64,000 nt of DNA from Roseibium sediminicola (GTDB lineage Bacteria > Pseudomonadota > Alphaproteobacteria > Rhizobiales > Stappiaceae), in the NCBI RefSeq assembly GCF_023156505.1, contig NZ_JALNMJ010000001.1, positions 124,001 to 188,000 on the forward strand, in the 5' to 3' direction. Made by a program: the position numbers and the translations under genes. Positions 55,457 through 64,000 of this stretch are shown in pieces; the stretch's first letter is position 1, and every line of letters starts with the position of its first letter. Below the pieces are notes generated by a model. That model was not told the DNA's origin and did not search any database. It saw nothing but the letters and a program-made list of their open reading frames with translations.

Positions 55457-57028
55457 ATGGGCCGGACAGGGACCATATTTGTAGCAATTTGCATGGCCGT
55501 GATCGCCCTGTCGTCCGCGACAGTGCTGGTCTTCCAGTTCGGCCGTCCTTTTGGCGAGGCCGTGTCCCTCTCGCTGGCACTGATGTGCACCATGATCCTG
55601 TTTCATCTGCTCATTGGCCGGGCACGCGATCGCGGCGCCGTCAACGAAGCGGTGGACCGGCTCGAGGAGCGCATGTCGGATCTGGATGAGGATGTCGGCA
55701 ATCTCGAAGGCCGGTTGACGGGCATGGAGCACTCCGCGCCGCGCCGCACCCGCGCCGAAATCGATCCGCTCTTTGCCGAAGTCGAGGTGCTGGGCACCTT
55801 GGTCAAGCAAATGGCGGAAGCCATGTCCGACCTGGAGGCCAGGGTTGAGGACCAGCAGGCGATCGCGCCGCCGCCGCGGACGCCGAGCCTGCCGCGCTAC
55901 ACCCAGGAGCCGCAACAGCCCCATCCGCAAGAACCGGTCTACCGGGCGTCTCAGGACTGGCCGCCTCGGCAGCAAGCCGAACCTGCCGCGCACTTTGCGC
56001 ATCAGCCGCCGCACGAACAGCCGGCCGCTTTCGCCCCTCCACCGGTCCAGGCGCACCGCGACATGTCGGAACTTGATCGCCGCTATGGCGTCCATGCGCC
56101 GCGGCAGGGCGATCAGCCTATGCATCGAAACGCCTATCCGCGCCCGGAACAGTCCGTCCGCGACGATCGCGCCGCGGCCACGACGTCCCTTGCCGACGAC
56201 CCGGTGATGATGCCCGCGCTGGAAAAGCCCAAGCCGAACATGGCCATGCGCGAGTTGATCACGTCTGCGCTCAATGCCAACCGGGTGGAACTGCATCTGC
56301 AGCCCATCGTGACGCTGCCGCAGCGCCAGGTGAAATATTATGAAGCCTTCACCCGCCTGCGCGACGCTGGAGGCAACCTGATTGAGGCAGCCGATTTCCT
56401 GCCGGAAGCGGTTCATTCCGGGCAGATCGCTCGCATCGACAATCTTCTGCTGTTCCGCTCAATCCAGGTCGTGCGCCGGCTGACCTCGCGCAATCGCAAT
56501 GCGATCCTGTTCTGCAACATCTCCTCGCTCTCCCTGGTGGATGAAACCTTCTTCCCTGGCTTCCTGGAATTCGTGAAGGCCAACCAGAATTTCGCCGATG
56601 TGCTGGTTTTCGAATTCAGCCAGAGCGATGTCGCGGAAATGGGCGCCATGGAGCTGGAAAGCCTGAGCGCGCTTTACGACCTCGGCTTCCGGTTCTCCGT
56701 CGACCAGATCTCGGACATGAAGATGGACTTCAACTCGCTGGCAGGTCGCGGCTTCAAATACGGCAAGCTGAATGCGGATTATCTGATCGGCCGCCGCGAG
56801 GCGATCCATGGCCACATCCATCCGTCGGATTTCGGCGACCTGCTGCACCGTTACGGCATGCAGCTGATCACCGATCATGTCGAGACGGAATCTCAGGTGC
56901 TGGAACTGCTCGACTACGACGTCAAGCTGGCGCAGGGCAACCTGTTCTCACCGCCGCGGCCGGTCCGGGCGGAGGTTCTTCAAGGGACGCCGGCTCCCGG
57001 GCCGAGGCGCACGGCTGCGGCTCAGTAA
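55457..57028 (+). CDS. EAL-domain protein with membrane anchor and coiled coil, TipF-like
   Basis: A 523-residue protein with two N-terminal helices (about residues 5-25 and 35-52), a coiled coil (AVDRLEERMSDLDEDVGNLE), a proline/glutamine-rich linker (about 140-235) and a C-terminal EAL domain (265-505). This order matches TipF, the c-di-GMP receptor that guides flagellum placement in Caulobacter. Catalytic features are partly lost: EAL reads EAF, the DDFG loop reads VDQISD, KID reads KLN and AEGVE reads TDHVE, while QGNLFSPP is kept. It is probably a c-di-GMP-binding scaffold rather than a phosphodiesterase. Confidence 0.85.
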   Translation: MGRTGTIFVAICMAVIALSSATVLVFQFGRPFGEAVSLSLALMCTMILFHLLIGRARDRGAVNEAVDRLEERMSDLDEDVGNLEGRLTGMEHSAPRRTRAEIDPLFAEVEVLGTLVKQMAEAMSDLEARVEDQQAIAPPPRTPSLPRYTQEPQQPHPQEPVYRASQDWPPRQQAEPAAHFAHQPPHEQPAAFAPPPVQAHRDMSELDRRYGVHAPRQGDQPMHRNAYPRPEQSVRDDRAAATTSLADDPVMMPALEKPKPNMAMRELITSALNANRVELHLQPIVTLPQRQVKYYEAFTRLRDAGGNLIEAADFLPEAVHSGQIARIDNLLLFRSIQVVRRLTSRNRNAILFCNISSLSLVDETFFPGFLEFVKANQNFADVLVFEFSQSDVAEMGAMELESLSALYDLGFRFSVDQISDMKMDFNSLAGRGFKYGKLNADYLIGRREAIHGHIHPSDFGDLLHRYGMQLITDHVETESQVLELLDYDVKLAQGNLFSPPRPVRAEVLQGTPAPGPRRTAAAQ

Positions 57029-57091
57029 GACGCTGCTACGTCGGCCCGACAAAGACCTAATCCGTTTCCCTCTGCGTGTCCCTGTGTTCAG

Positions 57092-57253
57092 GTGTAACCC
57101 CGGACAAGCGAAGCGCAGATCCGGGGCCCGCTCGCAGGGCAGCTTGCTGAAGCGCTGGAGTTGCGCAGACAACAAGCCAAATCAATTTCCACGGACATCT
57201 CTCTGGAAACGAGTAGGCCCCCGGGTCTCCCGTTGGTCGCCCGGGGTGACACA
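57092..57253. repeat. Imperfect palindromic intergenic repeat, family A copy 3
   Basis: The left end begins GTGTAACCCCGGACAAGC and the right end ends GTCGCCCGGGGTGACAC. The right shoulder TCTGGAAACGAGTAGG is the same as in copy 1 at 3781, so the two lie in the same orientation. It fills most of the gap between the EAL gene and the M16 peptidase genes. Confidence 0.8.
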
Positions 57254-57317
57254 ATGATTTCCGCAGTGTTTTGCCCAAAAATCAGAGCATTGCCGAATTG
57301 AGGCTTCAAGCCACCGG

Positions 57318-58643
57318 CTAGCCTTGTTTCGGCCCGACCGTAACAATGGTCGGGGCCTTGTCCGCAAGCAGCCTTTGGGCGACGCGGCGGACATCGTCCA
57401 GCGACACCGCGTCGATTTCGCCGTTGCGCCGGTCGAAATAGTCCATGCCGAGGCCGGCATTCTGCAAGGCGACCAGCTGACCGGCAATCTTGCCGGAACT
57501 GTCGAAGCGCAGCGCATAGGACCCGGTCAGATACTGTTTGGCCGCGCGCAATTCCTCCTCCGTCGGTCCTTCGGTTGCCATGCGCCGCAGCTGGTCGAGC
57601 ATGACCTGCACCGTTTCGCCGGCGCGCTCCGCCTTGGTCGCCGCGGAGCCGATCAGCAGCGCAGCATGAGCATAGGGCGACAGTGACGTGCCGGTGCTGT
57701 AGGAAAGGCCGCGTTTCTCGCGCACCTCCTGATAGAGCCAGGAGGTAAAGGTGCCGCCGCCCAGAATATGGTTCATGACATAGGCGGCCTGGTAATCCGG
57801 GTCGTCGCGCTTCAGGCCCGGGAGACCGAGAAGGATCGTCGTCTGCGGCACGGCCAGTTCATCGCTTATTTCACTGCCCGTGGCCGGGCTCAGTTCCGCG
57901 ACCGGCACCAGATCGGCCTTCGCCGGCAGGGAAGCAAAAACCTCGTCCAGTATGTCTGCCAGCGTGTCGGCATCGATCGCCCCGACCACGCCGATGGTCA
58001 GACCGTCGCGGGCGAGCAATTTCCTGTGTTGCTCCGCCAGGTCAGCCGCGGTCAGGCCTTCAAGTGTCTCCGTGCTGCCGAGCGTCGGCCGCGCGTAGGG
58101 GTGATTTCCGAACATCGCCTTGGCGAGTGCCCGGCCGGCAATGGCGTCGGGGTCGCTTTCATTGCGCCGCGCCTGGGTCGCCAGCTGGGCCTTCATCCGG
58201 TCTATCGGCGCCGTGTCGAAGCGCGGCGCGTTGACGGCAAGCGCCAGCAACTCTGTGGCGTCGCGCAAGGTCGGGGTCAGGCTGCGCAGGCTGCCGTAGA
58301 ACCGGTCTTTGCCGGTGCTGAAGCCGATGCTGATGGCGAGCGCTTCCTGGCGGGCCTGGAAGGCCTCGGAGTCCAGATCGCCGGCACCTTCGTCGAGCGT
58401 TGCCGCGAGCAGCCGAGTCAGGCCCTCCTTGCCATCCGGATCCTGGGCGGAGCCGCCTTCAAACGAGAAATTCAGGGCGACCAGCGGAACGGTGTGGTCC
58501 TCGACCAGCCAGGCCTCGATACCGCCCGGGCTGGTGACCTTCTGGATTTCAACGGCCATTGCCATCGGAGCCGAGGCAAAAAGCGCGATCAGGGCCAGGC
58601 AGACAAAGGGCAACAGGCCGTGTGACGGGATGCGGGGCGCCAT
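57318..58643 (-). CDS. M16 peptidase-like protein, inactive subunit
   Basis: A 441-residue exported protein with the M16 fold (GGIEAWLVEDHTVPLVALNF at the start and EVREKRGLSYSTGTSLSPYA in the C-terminal half) but without the HxxEH zinc motif: the place reads GLTRLLAATLDEG. The C-terminal half keeps the arginine/tyrosine substrate-contact pair of the family. It starts 1 bp after the stop of an active M16 gene, so the two make a heterodimer of active and inactive subunits, as in other bacterial M16B pairs. The signal peptide is FVCLALIALFASAPMAMA. Confidence 0.9.
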   Translation of the reverse strand: MAPRIPSHGLLPFVCLALIALFASAPMAMAVEIQKVTSPGGIEAWLVEDHTVPLVALNFSFEGGSAQDPDGKEGLTRLLAATLDEGAGDLDSEAFQARQEALAISIGFSTGKDRFYGSLRSLTPTLRDATELLALAVNAPRFDTAPIDRMKAQLATQARRNESDPDAIAGRALAKAMFGNHPYARPTLGSTETLEGLTAADLAEQHRKLLARDGLTIGVVGAIDADTLADILDEVFASLPAKADLVPVAELSPATGSEISDELAVPQTTILLGLPGLKRDDPDYQAAYVMNHILGGGTFTSWLYQEVREKRGLSYSTGTSLSPYAHAALLIGSAATKAERAGETVQVMLDQLRRMATEGPTEEELRAAKQYLTGSYALRFDSSGKIAGQLVALQNAGLGMDYFDRRNGEIDAVSLDDVRRVAQRLLADKAPTIVTVGPKQG

Positions 58644-58644
58644 G

Positions 58645-60123
58645 TCAGGTCTTTTCCTTCTCGTTGGCCGGAGCTGTCTGGGCGGCGTCATTGACGGATG
58701 GCGTTTCCAGGCGAAGTTCCCCGGTGACGGGAATGCCGGTCAGATAGGTTCGGGCCGCTTCCAGAACGTCTTCCGGCGTGACCGCGCTGACCTGGGCGGG
58801 CCAGGACTGAACGTCTTCGATGCTGAGGCCGGTGGTCAGGGCGCTGCCGAACAGGCGCGCAAGGCCGGACTGGCTGTCCTGCGCATAGATCGCGCCCGCA
58901 ATCATGCTGTTCTTGGCCTTGGCGACTTCTTCCTCGCTGACGCCTGTTTCCAGAAGCTTCGCGACCTCGGCGGCGATCAGGCGCTCCATCTCCGCGAGTG
59001 TATGGCCCGGCCGGGGTGAGGCGTAGACACCGAACCGGCCGTCATCAAGCGCGCTGCCCTGGTAATAGGCGCCGGCGCCAAGGGCGGCTTCCTGGTCGAG
59101 GACAAGCGCCTTGTGCAGCCGGCTCGACGGGCCTTCTCCGAGGATATAGGCGAGCACGTCAAGTGCTTCGGGCGTGCGGCCCTTGCCGGTCGATTGGCTG
59201 GGCACGATCCAGGTCTGCGACAGGGATTCCTGGCGCACGCGCGGGTCGCGGACCGCAATGCGCCGTTCGCCGGAAAGCGGCGGTTCGGCGGGACGCATGC
59301 GGGCGCCGGGTTCCGCCCGCCGCGGCACCTTGCCATAGGTCTCGGTTGCGATCCGGCGCACCTCGTCGACATCAACATCGCCGGCAACGACAACCACAGC
59401 ATTGTTGGGCGTATAGAACCTGTCATAGAAGGCGAGGGCGGCGTCGGTGTTGAGGGCCTCGATTTCGCTTTGCCAGCCGATCACCGGCGATCCGTAGGGG
59501 TGGTTTACGAAGGTGATGGCGTTGAGCGCCTCGCGCAGGCGCGATCCGGGTTCGCTGTCGACACGCATGCGGCGCTCCTCCAGCACCACGTCGCGCTCGG
59601 GCGCGACGACCTCTTCCGACAGGACCAGGTTCTCCATCCGGTCGGCTTCCAGCTTCATCATCAGGGGCAGGTGTTCCTTGGCGACCCGCTGGTAATAGGC
59701 GGTGTAGTCCGTGCTGGTGAAGGCATTCTCCTGGCCGCCGCGCTCGGCCACCATCTTCGAAAAGGCACCGTCGGGATGGTCGGTCGTGCCCTTGAACATC
59801 AGGTGTTCCAGGAAATGCGCGACGCCCGACTGGCCTTCCGGTTCATCGGCGGAGCCAACCTTGTACCAGATCATGTGGGTGGCGACCGGCGCCCTGCGGT
59901 CCGGGATAACGACCACCTGCAGGCCGTTCTCAAGCGTGAAGCTTTCCAGATTGGGCGCGATCCGGATTGCTGCCGGATCATCGGCCTTGGCAAACGCGGA
60001 CACCGAGGTGGCCAGTCCGCCACCGCCTAAGACAAGAACCGGGACGAGCAACAGACCGAGCGATCGTTTCAGACCGCGGGCGGCGGGATGCGAGCGTGAG
60101 AACGGTGATGGGGGCACGTGCAT
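58645..60123 (-). CDS. M16 zinc peptidase, active subunit
   Basis: A 492-residue exported metallopeptidase. The inverted zinc motif HFLEHLMFKGT lies near residue 95, with the third ligand glutamate in VVLEERRMR about 75 residues later. A signal peptide (SLGLLLVPVLVLGGGGLATS) sends it to the periplasm, where it would degrade peptides together with the partner encoded 1 bp downstream. The ATG at 60123 is preferred, though the open frame goes to 60171. Confidence 0.92.
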   Translation of the reverse strand: MHVPPSPFSRSHPAARGLKRSLGLLLVPVLVLGGGGLATSVSAFAKADDPAAIRIAPNLESFTLENGLQVVVIPDRRAPVATHMIWYKVGSADEPEGQSGVAHFLEHLMFKGTTDHPDGAFSKMVAERGGQENAFTSTDYTAYYQRVAKEHLPLMMKLEADRMENLVLSEEVVAPERDVVLEERRMRVDSEPGSRLREALNAITFVNHPYGSPVIGWQSEIEALNTDAALAFYDRFYTPNNAVVVVAGDVDVDEVRRIATETYGKVPRRAEPGARMRPAEPPLSGERRIAVRDPRVRQESLSQTWIVPSQSTGKGRTPEALDVLAYILGEGPSSRLHKALVLDQEAALGAGAYYQGSALDDGRFGVYASPRPGHTLAEMERLIAAEVAKLLETGVSEEEVAKAKNSMIAGAIYAQDSQSGLARLFGSALTTGLSIEDVQSWPAQVSAVTPEDVLEAARTYLTGIPVTGELRLETPSVNDAAQTAPANEKEKT

Positions 60124-60440
60124 TGTCCTTTGGCGGCTTAGGGCCGCGGCCATGTTTGAACCAGAATCCAATATAGGTTTCAGAGACCGCAGGTCCCGTT
60201 ACAATTTTGTTATTTGCGACAGATGCAACGAAATTGAGGCGGTTTTTCTCACCAGACGGGTGGCATCGCCTGCCGCAGCCGGAAGCTGTTTTGCCGGACC
60301 GATCCGGAAGGCGTATCATTGAGCCTGCCGGACAAGACCCATGCGGCGTCACAATCAGAACCCGAGAATGGTGACGCCAGAGCGTTCAACGCCCGGAGAT
60401 ATCTTGCCCGCACCAACGACAAGAGCAGGAGCACCGTCTC

Positions 60441-60935
60441 ATGCCGACCCCTGTGCCACGTAACATCAACAGGTCGATCTTCCGCCGACGGCTATCGCCG
60501 GTTTGGCGGCTTGCTGCCCTTGTCGCAAGCTGCCTCGCCGTCCAGGCCGGTTCCGCCTTAGGCGCCTCGTCTTCCGAATGCGTCTTCTGGGCCTTTGGCC
60601 AGGACGCGCAATACCAGCAGGAGCTCCAGATAGAGGCAGGCGCCGACCGGCGCAGCTTCCGGATCCGTGAGCGTATTACTCCGATCAATCCGGGTTTCTT
60701 CAAATCGATGGATCCGCAAACGCGAGACGTCTGTCATTTGCATCTGTCCTGCCGGCTGCCCGACAACGCGTCGGCTTCTGTCGCCACTCAGGTTGAGCAC
60801 AAACTGCTTGGCTCACCCGGTACTTGGCGGCCGGTGAAGAAATATTTCAACACTGCGTCAGCAGTGGAAATCCTGGATGCCGAAGGCACTCCGATCGACG
60901 CGGATTGCCGGATCGTCGACATCTCGACACCATGA
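60441..60935 (+). CDS. Exported hypothetical protein with paired cysteines
   Basis: A 164-residue secreted protein with a signal peptide (LAALVASCLAVQAGSALG). The mature part has four cysteines (SECVFWAF, RDVCHLHLSC and DADCRIVD), likely forming two disulfides. No family was recognised. GGAG ten bases before the ATG supports the start. It lies 13 bp upstream of another exported-protein gene on the same strand, so the two are probably co-transcribed. Confidence 0.68.
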   Translation: MPTPVPRNINRSIFRRRLSPVWRLAALVASCLAVQAGSALGASSSECVFWAFGQDAQYQQELQIEAGADRRSFRIRERITPINPGFFKSMDPQTRDVCHLHLSCRLPDNASASVATQVEHKLLGSPGTWRPVKKYFNTASAVEILDAEGTPIDADCRIVDISTP

Positions 60936-60948
60936 AAGGAGCGGTCCG

Positions 60949-62106
60949 ATGCCTTTTTCTGTAGGTAAACAGAAGGCTCCGGCTGACGCGCTGTTGCGGA
61001 CGGCCCTGTGGACCGGATGTCTGATGTTGGCAAGCATTTGCACCGGCCCTGGACCGGCGTTTGCGGAACCCGCTGTCACGGTGGGCGGCGGGGCGGCGTG
61101 CTATCAGTCTTTCTACGTTCAGGATCTCGGCAATCATATCATCAAGAAGCCGACTGGAACCGCGCGCGGCCCGGATCAGGCGGATACGTTCGACCTGAGA
61201 TACAGTCGGGAAAAGGGCGACCGGTTCAGCCACCAGGCCATGCTCGAAATTCAGATCGAGCCTGGGCCGGTGGTGAAGGAACAGCTTTCGGAACTCACCA
61301 TGACGATGCGCGACTTTGTCATTGAAGACCGAAAGGCCAATGGCGATACCGTTGTGTCGACGAGCATTTCTCGCCTGCTCAAGGCCAAGATGATCGCCGG
61401 CGCACCGGCTTTCCTGTTCGACAGTGGCTATGACGAGCAGATTGAGCAGGCGCGGACCGACCCGGATTTTCCGCCCGAATACAAGGCGGCGCTGAGCAAC
61501 CTCGATCTGAGCTATGCCGTCACCCTGTCACCTGCCGGTGAACTGACGGATTTCGAGATCGAACATCCTGATCCCGTCTTCCGCGAAACCGTCGAGGCGA
61601 CGGCGGAAGACAGCCTTGCCAGCGGTTTTGTGAAGTTTCCGCAGGAGCCGGTTGCTATCGGAGCCGCCTGGGCCGCGGGAACGCGGACGATGAACATTCC
61701 CAATGTCGGCAGCGTCTCGTTCGAGCTTGAGGGCAAACTCTCTTCCGTGTTCGATGTCGAGGGGCTCGGAGAGATCGACATTGTCGAACTGGAGCCCACA
61801 GCGTTCACTTTTACCCCGGCCATGGCCTCGAATTTCGAGATGACGTCGATCGATATCAAGGTGAGCCATCTCTACGCCTTTTCCCCGTCAGTCGGTTTCG
61901 TGATCTACCAGCACGCCTTCGCCTCCGTGTCGGCGGAAGCGACGATTGATGGCGCCACCGAGCAATTGGAACTCTGCGTCATCAACGGCACTTTCGAGAT
62001 CAAGGACGGCAGCTATTCCGCCAAGGGGCGTTCCAGCCCGCGCCCCCGCCTTGTTGTGTTCAATCATCCGCAGACGGGGACGCCTTTGTTGTTTGTCGGC
62101 CGGTAG
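60949..62106 (+). CDS. Exported hypothetical protein
   Basis: A 385-residue protein with a signal peptide (TALWTGCLMLASICTGPGPAFA), mostly beta-rich (VSFELEGKLSSVFDVEGLGE, IDIKVSHLYAFSPSVGFVIY). The repeated pattern of an internal domain ending in FPQEPVAIGAAWAAGTRTM resembles uncharacterised periplasmic proteins that bind lipid-like ligands (DUF6263-like), but I am not sure of the family. The ATG at 60949 has GGAG upstream. Its last 47 bp overlap the convergent TPR-protein gene. Confidence 0.68.
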   Translation: MPFSVGKQKAPADALLRTALWTGCLMLASICTGPGPAFAEPAVTVGGGAACYQSFYVQDLGNHIIKKPTGTARGPDQADTFDLRYSREKGDRFSHQAMLEIQIEPGPVVKEQLSELTMTMRDFVIEDRKANGDTVVSTSISRLLKAKMIAGAPAFLFDSGYDEQIEQARTDPDFPPEYKAALSNLDLSYAVTLSPAGELTDFEIEHPDPVFRETVEATAEDSLASGFVKFPQEPVAIGAAWAAGTRTMNIPNVGSVSFELEGKLSSVFDVEGLGEIDIVELEPTAFTFTPAMASNFEMTSIDIKVSHLYAFSPSVGFVIYQHAFASVSAEATIDGATEQLELCVINGTFEIKDGSYSAKGRSSPRPRLVVFNHPQTGTPLLFVGR

Positions 62107-64000
62107 AGCAGGATCGCAGCCGATCCGAGAGATCTGCAACGTCTTCGCGCAGGCTCGGCAGATTGAGGGCGGACAGGAAATCGATATCGATCCCGGCATG
62201 CGCGCATGCGCCGACGGTGATTGCCTGTTCGGCATGAGCGCGCCGCAGCGCTGCGTTTTCCGGAAACACTTTCACTGCCTGTCTTAAAACGTCTTCAGCC
62301 TCTTCCGGATCGCCTTGTACCAGAAGGATGGCTGCCTCACTCAAGGGCGGGAACGGGCTGTCCGGATGCCGCGCAGCGACAGCGCGCGCCGCCAGCAGCG
62401 CTGTTTCGATTTCTTTCTTCGCGGCACCTTCGTCTTCCAGGAACAGAGCGCCGTGATAGGCGCGCACCAGAGCCTGCAGGGCGCCGGGTTCGGCAGATTG
62501 CGGATCCAGTTGCCCCGCCTTCTGCGTGGCTTCAAAGGCCTGTTGCAGATCCTGGAAGGCGGTCTGGTAATGCGCCTGACCCGCCGCATCATTCGGGTCC
62601 GCGACCGCGCTGCGGATCAGGCGCTCAACCCGGGCAAGACGGGATTGGGCATCAAGCGTCAGCACCAACGCAAGCGGTTTGCGGGCCGCGTCGGGCGCGG
62701 AAGACTGCAATCTCAGAAGTGCCCGTTTGGCCTTGGAGAGGTCGGTTCGATTGAGATTGCCGTCCCTGACGCGCAGCTGCGCTCTCAGGAGATGCGCATC
62801 GAAATTGCCGCTCCAGAGCTCGGCCGCCCAGCCGGCATAGCTCTCGGCGCGCGCGCGTGAACCGTCGTCCAGGGCGGCGCGGGCCAGGCTGAAATAGTGA
62901 TGTGACAGGTCGCGCAGGGCGGTGTCGATGTCCTTCAGGGCGGCGTAGGCCGCTTCGGGATCTCGCCTCCAGGCAATGTCCATGGCAAGCACCCTGGTGT
63001 CCGGATCGATTGGCGCGAGCGTCAACGCCCGGTCGATAGCAGCCATGGCACCGTCCAGGTCGCCCAGGCCCAGCCGGGCCCGTGCGAGCTCTTCCCAGGC
63101 CGCGTGGGACGAAGGCGCCAGCCGCACCTTGGTCAGGGATTTCTGTTCAGCGGTCAGAAAATCGCGCCGGGCAAGGTTCTGCACCGCAGCCAATTCAGGG
63201 GAAACAAGCGCGGTCGGCAGCTTCAGCTTAATATCAACGGCGCTCGCAATTTGACCGGAGGCGGACAGCGCGTCCGCCGCCGTCTCCAGCTTCTGCAAAC
63301 TACCGTCGAGGCGTGTCTTGTGCGCATCCGGCGACAACCTTGGCCGCATCGCGACGCCACCGTACTGGAAATATGCGTGTTTCAGCGCCGGTACGGCAAC
63401 AAGGGCGTGGACATTGGGGTAGGAAGACCGGGTCGGGACTTTTCGGACCGGCAGATCGGTCAACTGCGTAAGGGACGTCGACTGAAACGCGCCAAGGCGC
63501 AGCAAGGTCGCGGCCGTTGTCAGGTCAATCAGTCCATGGAGCTGTTCATAGACCCCGTCAGGTCCCGCCTGGAGCGTTCCTTCTTCCAGATCCTCATACC
63601 GCATGGTGAGCGCGCGGGCCTTTGCCAGCGCTAGCTGAGACCCGGAATTGGCAGTGCTTGAGGGGTCATTATCCGTGATCAGGGTGCTTTCGGTCAGGAC
63701 TTCAACACCGGTGTCAAAGACTGCTGTCCTTCCGCTTTGAGACAGTTCGATGGAGGCCGCAGGCAATGGATTGGGCTGGAGCCAGAACCGGTCGGAGGTC
63801 AGTCGCTTCAGCGTGTCATAGGGAGCGCTGACGCCGAGCTCGGGAAACAGGATTCGTGACCGCGCCGGATCGTCTACGGCATCTTGAACCAGGGTTTTCA
63901 GCGCATAGTCCGCCTCCAGCATGATCCGGGCGACCTCGGTGTCCGGCGGGACATTGACCAGCCGTGGATACATCGGTCCCGTCAGGGCTTCTCCTCTCGG
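62060..64000 (-). CDS. TPR-rich protein, 5' end beyond the window
   Basis: At least 646 residues; the frame stays open to the right edge, and residues before the first ATG at 63973 (PRGEALTGP) look like part of the protein, so the true start is outside. The N-terminal visible part (PMYPRLVNVPPDTEVARIML, EADYALKTLVQD) resembles DUF1598-type domains. The rest holds several TPR-like helical repeats (WEELARARLGLGDLDGAMAA, FPPLSEAAILLVQGDPEEAE). It probably acts as a scaffold, perhaps exported. It is convergent with the gene at 60949, overlapping it by 47 bp. Confidence 0.75.
   Translation of the reverse strand, partial: PRGEALTGPMYPRLVNVPPDTEVARIMLEADYALKTLVQDAVDDPARSRILFPELGVSAPYDTLKRLTSDRFWLQPNPLPAASIELSQSGRTAVFDTGVEVLTESTLITDNDPSSTANSGSQLALAKARALTMRYEDLEEGTLQAGPDGVYEQLHGLIDLTTAATLLRLGAFQSTSLTQLTDLPVRKVPTRSSYPNVHALVAVPALKHAYFQYGGVAMRPRLSPDAHKTRLDGSLQKLETAADALSASGQIASAVDIKLKLPTALVSPELAAVQNLARRDFLTAEQKSLTKVRLAPSSHAAWEELARARLGLGDLDGAMAAIDRALTLAPIDPDTRVLAMDIAWRRDPEAAYAALKDIDTALRDLSHHYFSLARAALDDGSRARAESYAGWAAELWSGNFDAHLLRAQLRVRDGNLNRTDLSKAKRALLRLQSSAPDAARKPLALVLTLDAQSRLARVERLIRSAVADPNDAAGQAHYQTAFQDLQQAFEATQKAGQLDPQSAEPGALQALVRAYHGALFLEDEGAAKKEIETALLAARAVAARHPDSPFPPLSEAAILLVQGDPEEAEDVLRQAVKVFPENAALRRAHAEQAITVGACAHAGIDIDFLSALNLPSLREDVADLSDRLRSCSTGRQTTKASPSADD

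Overview
The window looks like chromosomal DNA of a GC-rich alphaproteobacterium. The hisS-hisZ-hisG operon, a CIRCE-controlled groESL operon, CheZ, a TipF-like EAL protein, DUF1127, DUF2927 and DUF3422 proteins and an NsrR-type regulator together point to Hyphomicrobiales, and my guess is Stappiaceae (Roseibium/Labrenzia-like); the family level is an inference. No tRNA, rRNA, CRISPR array, integrase or transposase was seen.

Layout. 1-3.7 kb: a periplasmic solute-binding protein, a DUF1127 protein and two tandem LrhA-like LysR regulators. 4-11.2 kb: an EamA exporter, a glutamine amidotransferase, a threonine dehydratase-like enzyme divergent from an AraC regulator, the lactate operon lldR-lldD with a putative operator, and a DUF3422 protein. 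11.2-18.1 kb: a visibly more AT-rich accessory stretch holding a two-helix ion channel with an unusual selectivity filter, an AraC regulator, an exported barrel-like protein, two paralogous exported amidohydrolases and a DUF3299 protein. 18.5-24.8 kb: a cytochrome c, then a LysR regulator divergent from glycolate oxidase glcD-glcE-(DUF4870)-glcF. 24.8-31 kb: a ClC antiporter, an L,D-transpeptidase, DUF2927, CheZ, 3-methyladenine glycosylase and a lipoprotein with an HExxH motif. 31-34.6 kb: hisS-hisZ-hisG. 35-39.6 kb: two membrane-linked glycosyltransferases, a YdjC-like protein that has lost its metal ligands and a Crp-type regulator.

39.8-41.7 kb: nsrR divergent from a group III truncated haemoglobin gene, followed by genes for two very small membrane proteins (73 and 34 codons). 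A good NsrR-type operator lies directly upstream of the globin gene, so this reads as a small nitric-oxide-responsive operon and is the best candidate for an undescribed system. 42-48.5 kb: a small TTG-start gene, a DUF1275 protein, a DevBCA-like ABC exporter with 4-bp gene overlaps, SlyX and an HTTM-DCC fusion protein. 48.7-52.4 kb: a membrane protein, groESL and a secreted protein. 52.5-57 kb: a sigma-54 activator, a membrane-anchored winged-helix protein and the EAL protein. 57.3-60.2 kb: an active/inactive pair of M16 peptidases. 60.4-64 kb: two exported proteins of unknown function and a TPR-rich protein that runs off the right edge.

Intergenic spaces carry several families of imperfect palindromic repeats about 100-160 bp long. 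One family has at least three clear copies (3.8, 34.8 and 57.1 kb, one of them inverted) plus a variant at 29.2 kb; others lie at 39.7 kb, 41.7-42.0 kb and 54.2 kb. Operators, promoters and terminators are given only where the sequence shows clear symmetry or a hairpin with a T-run.
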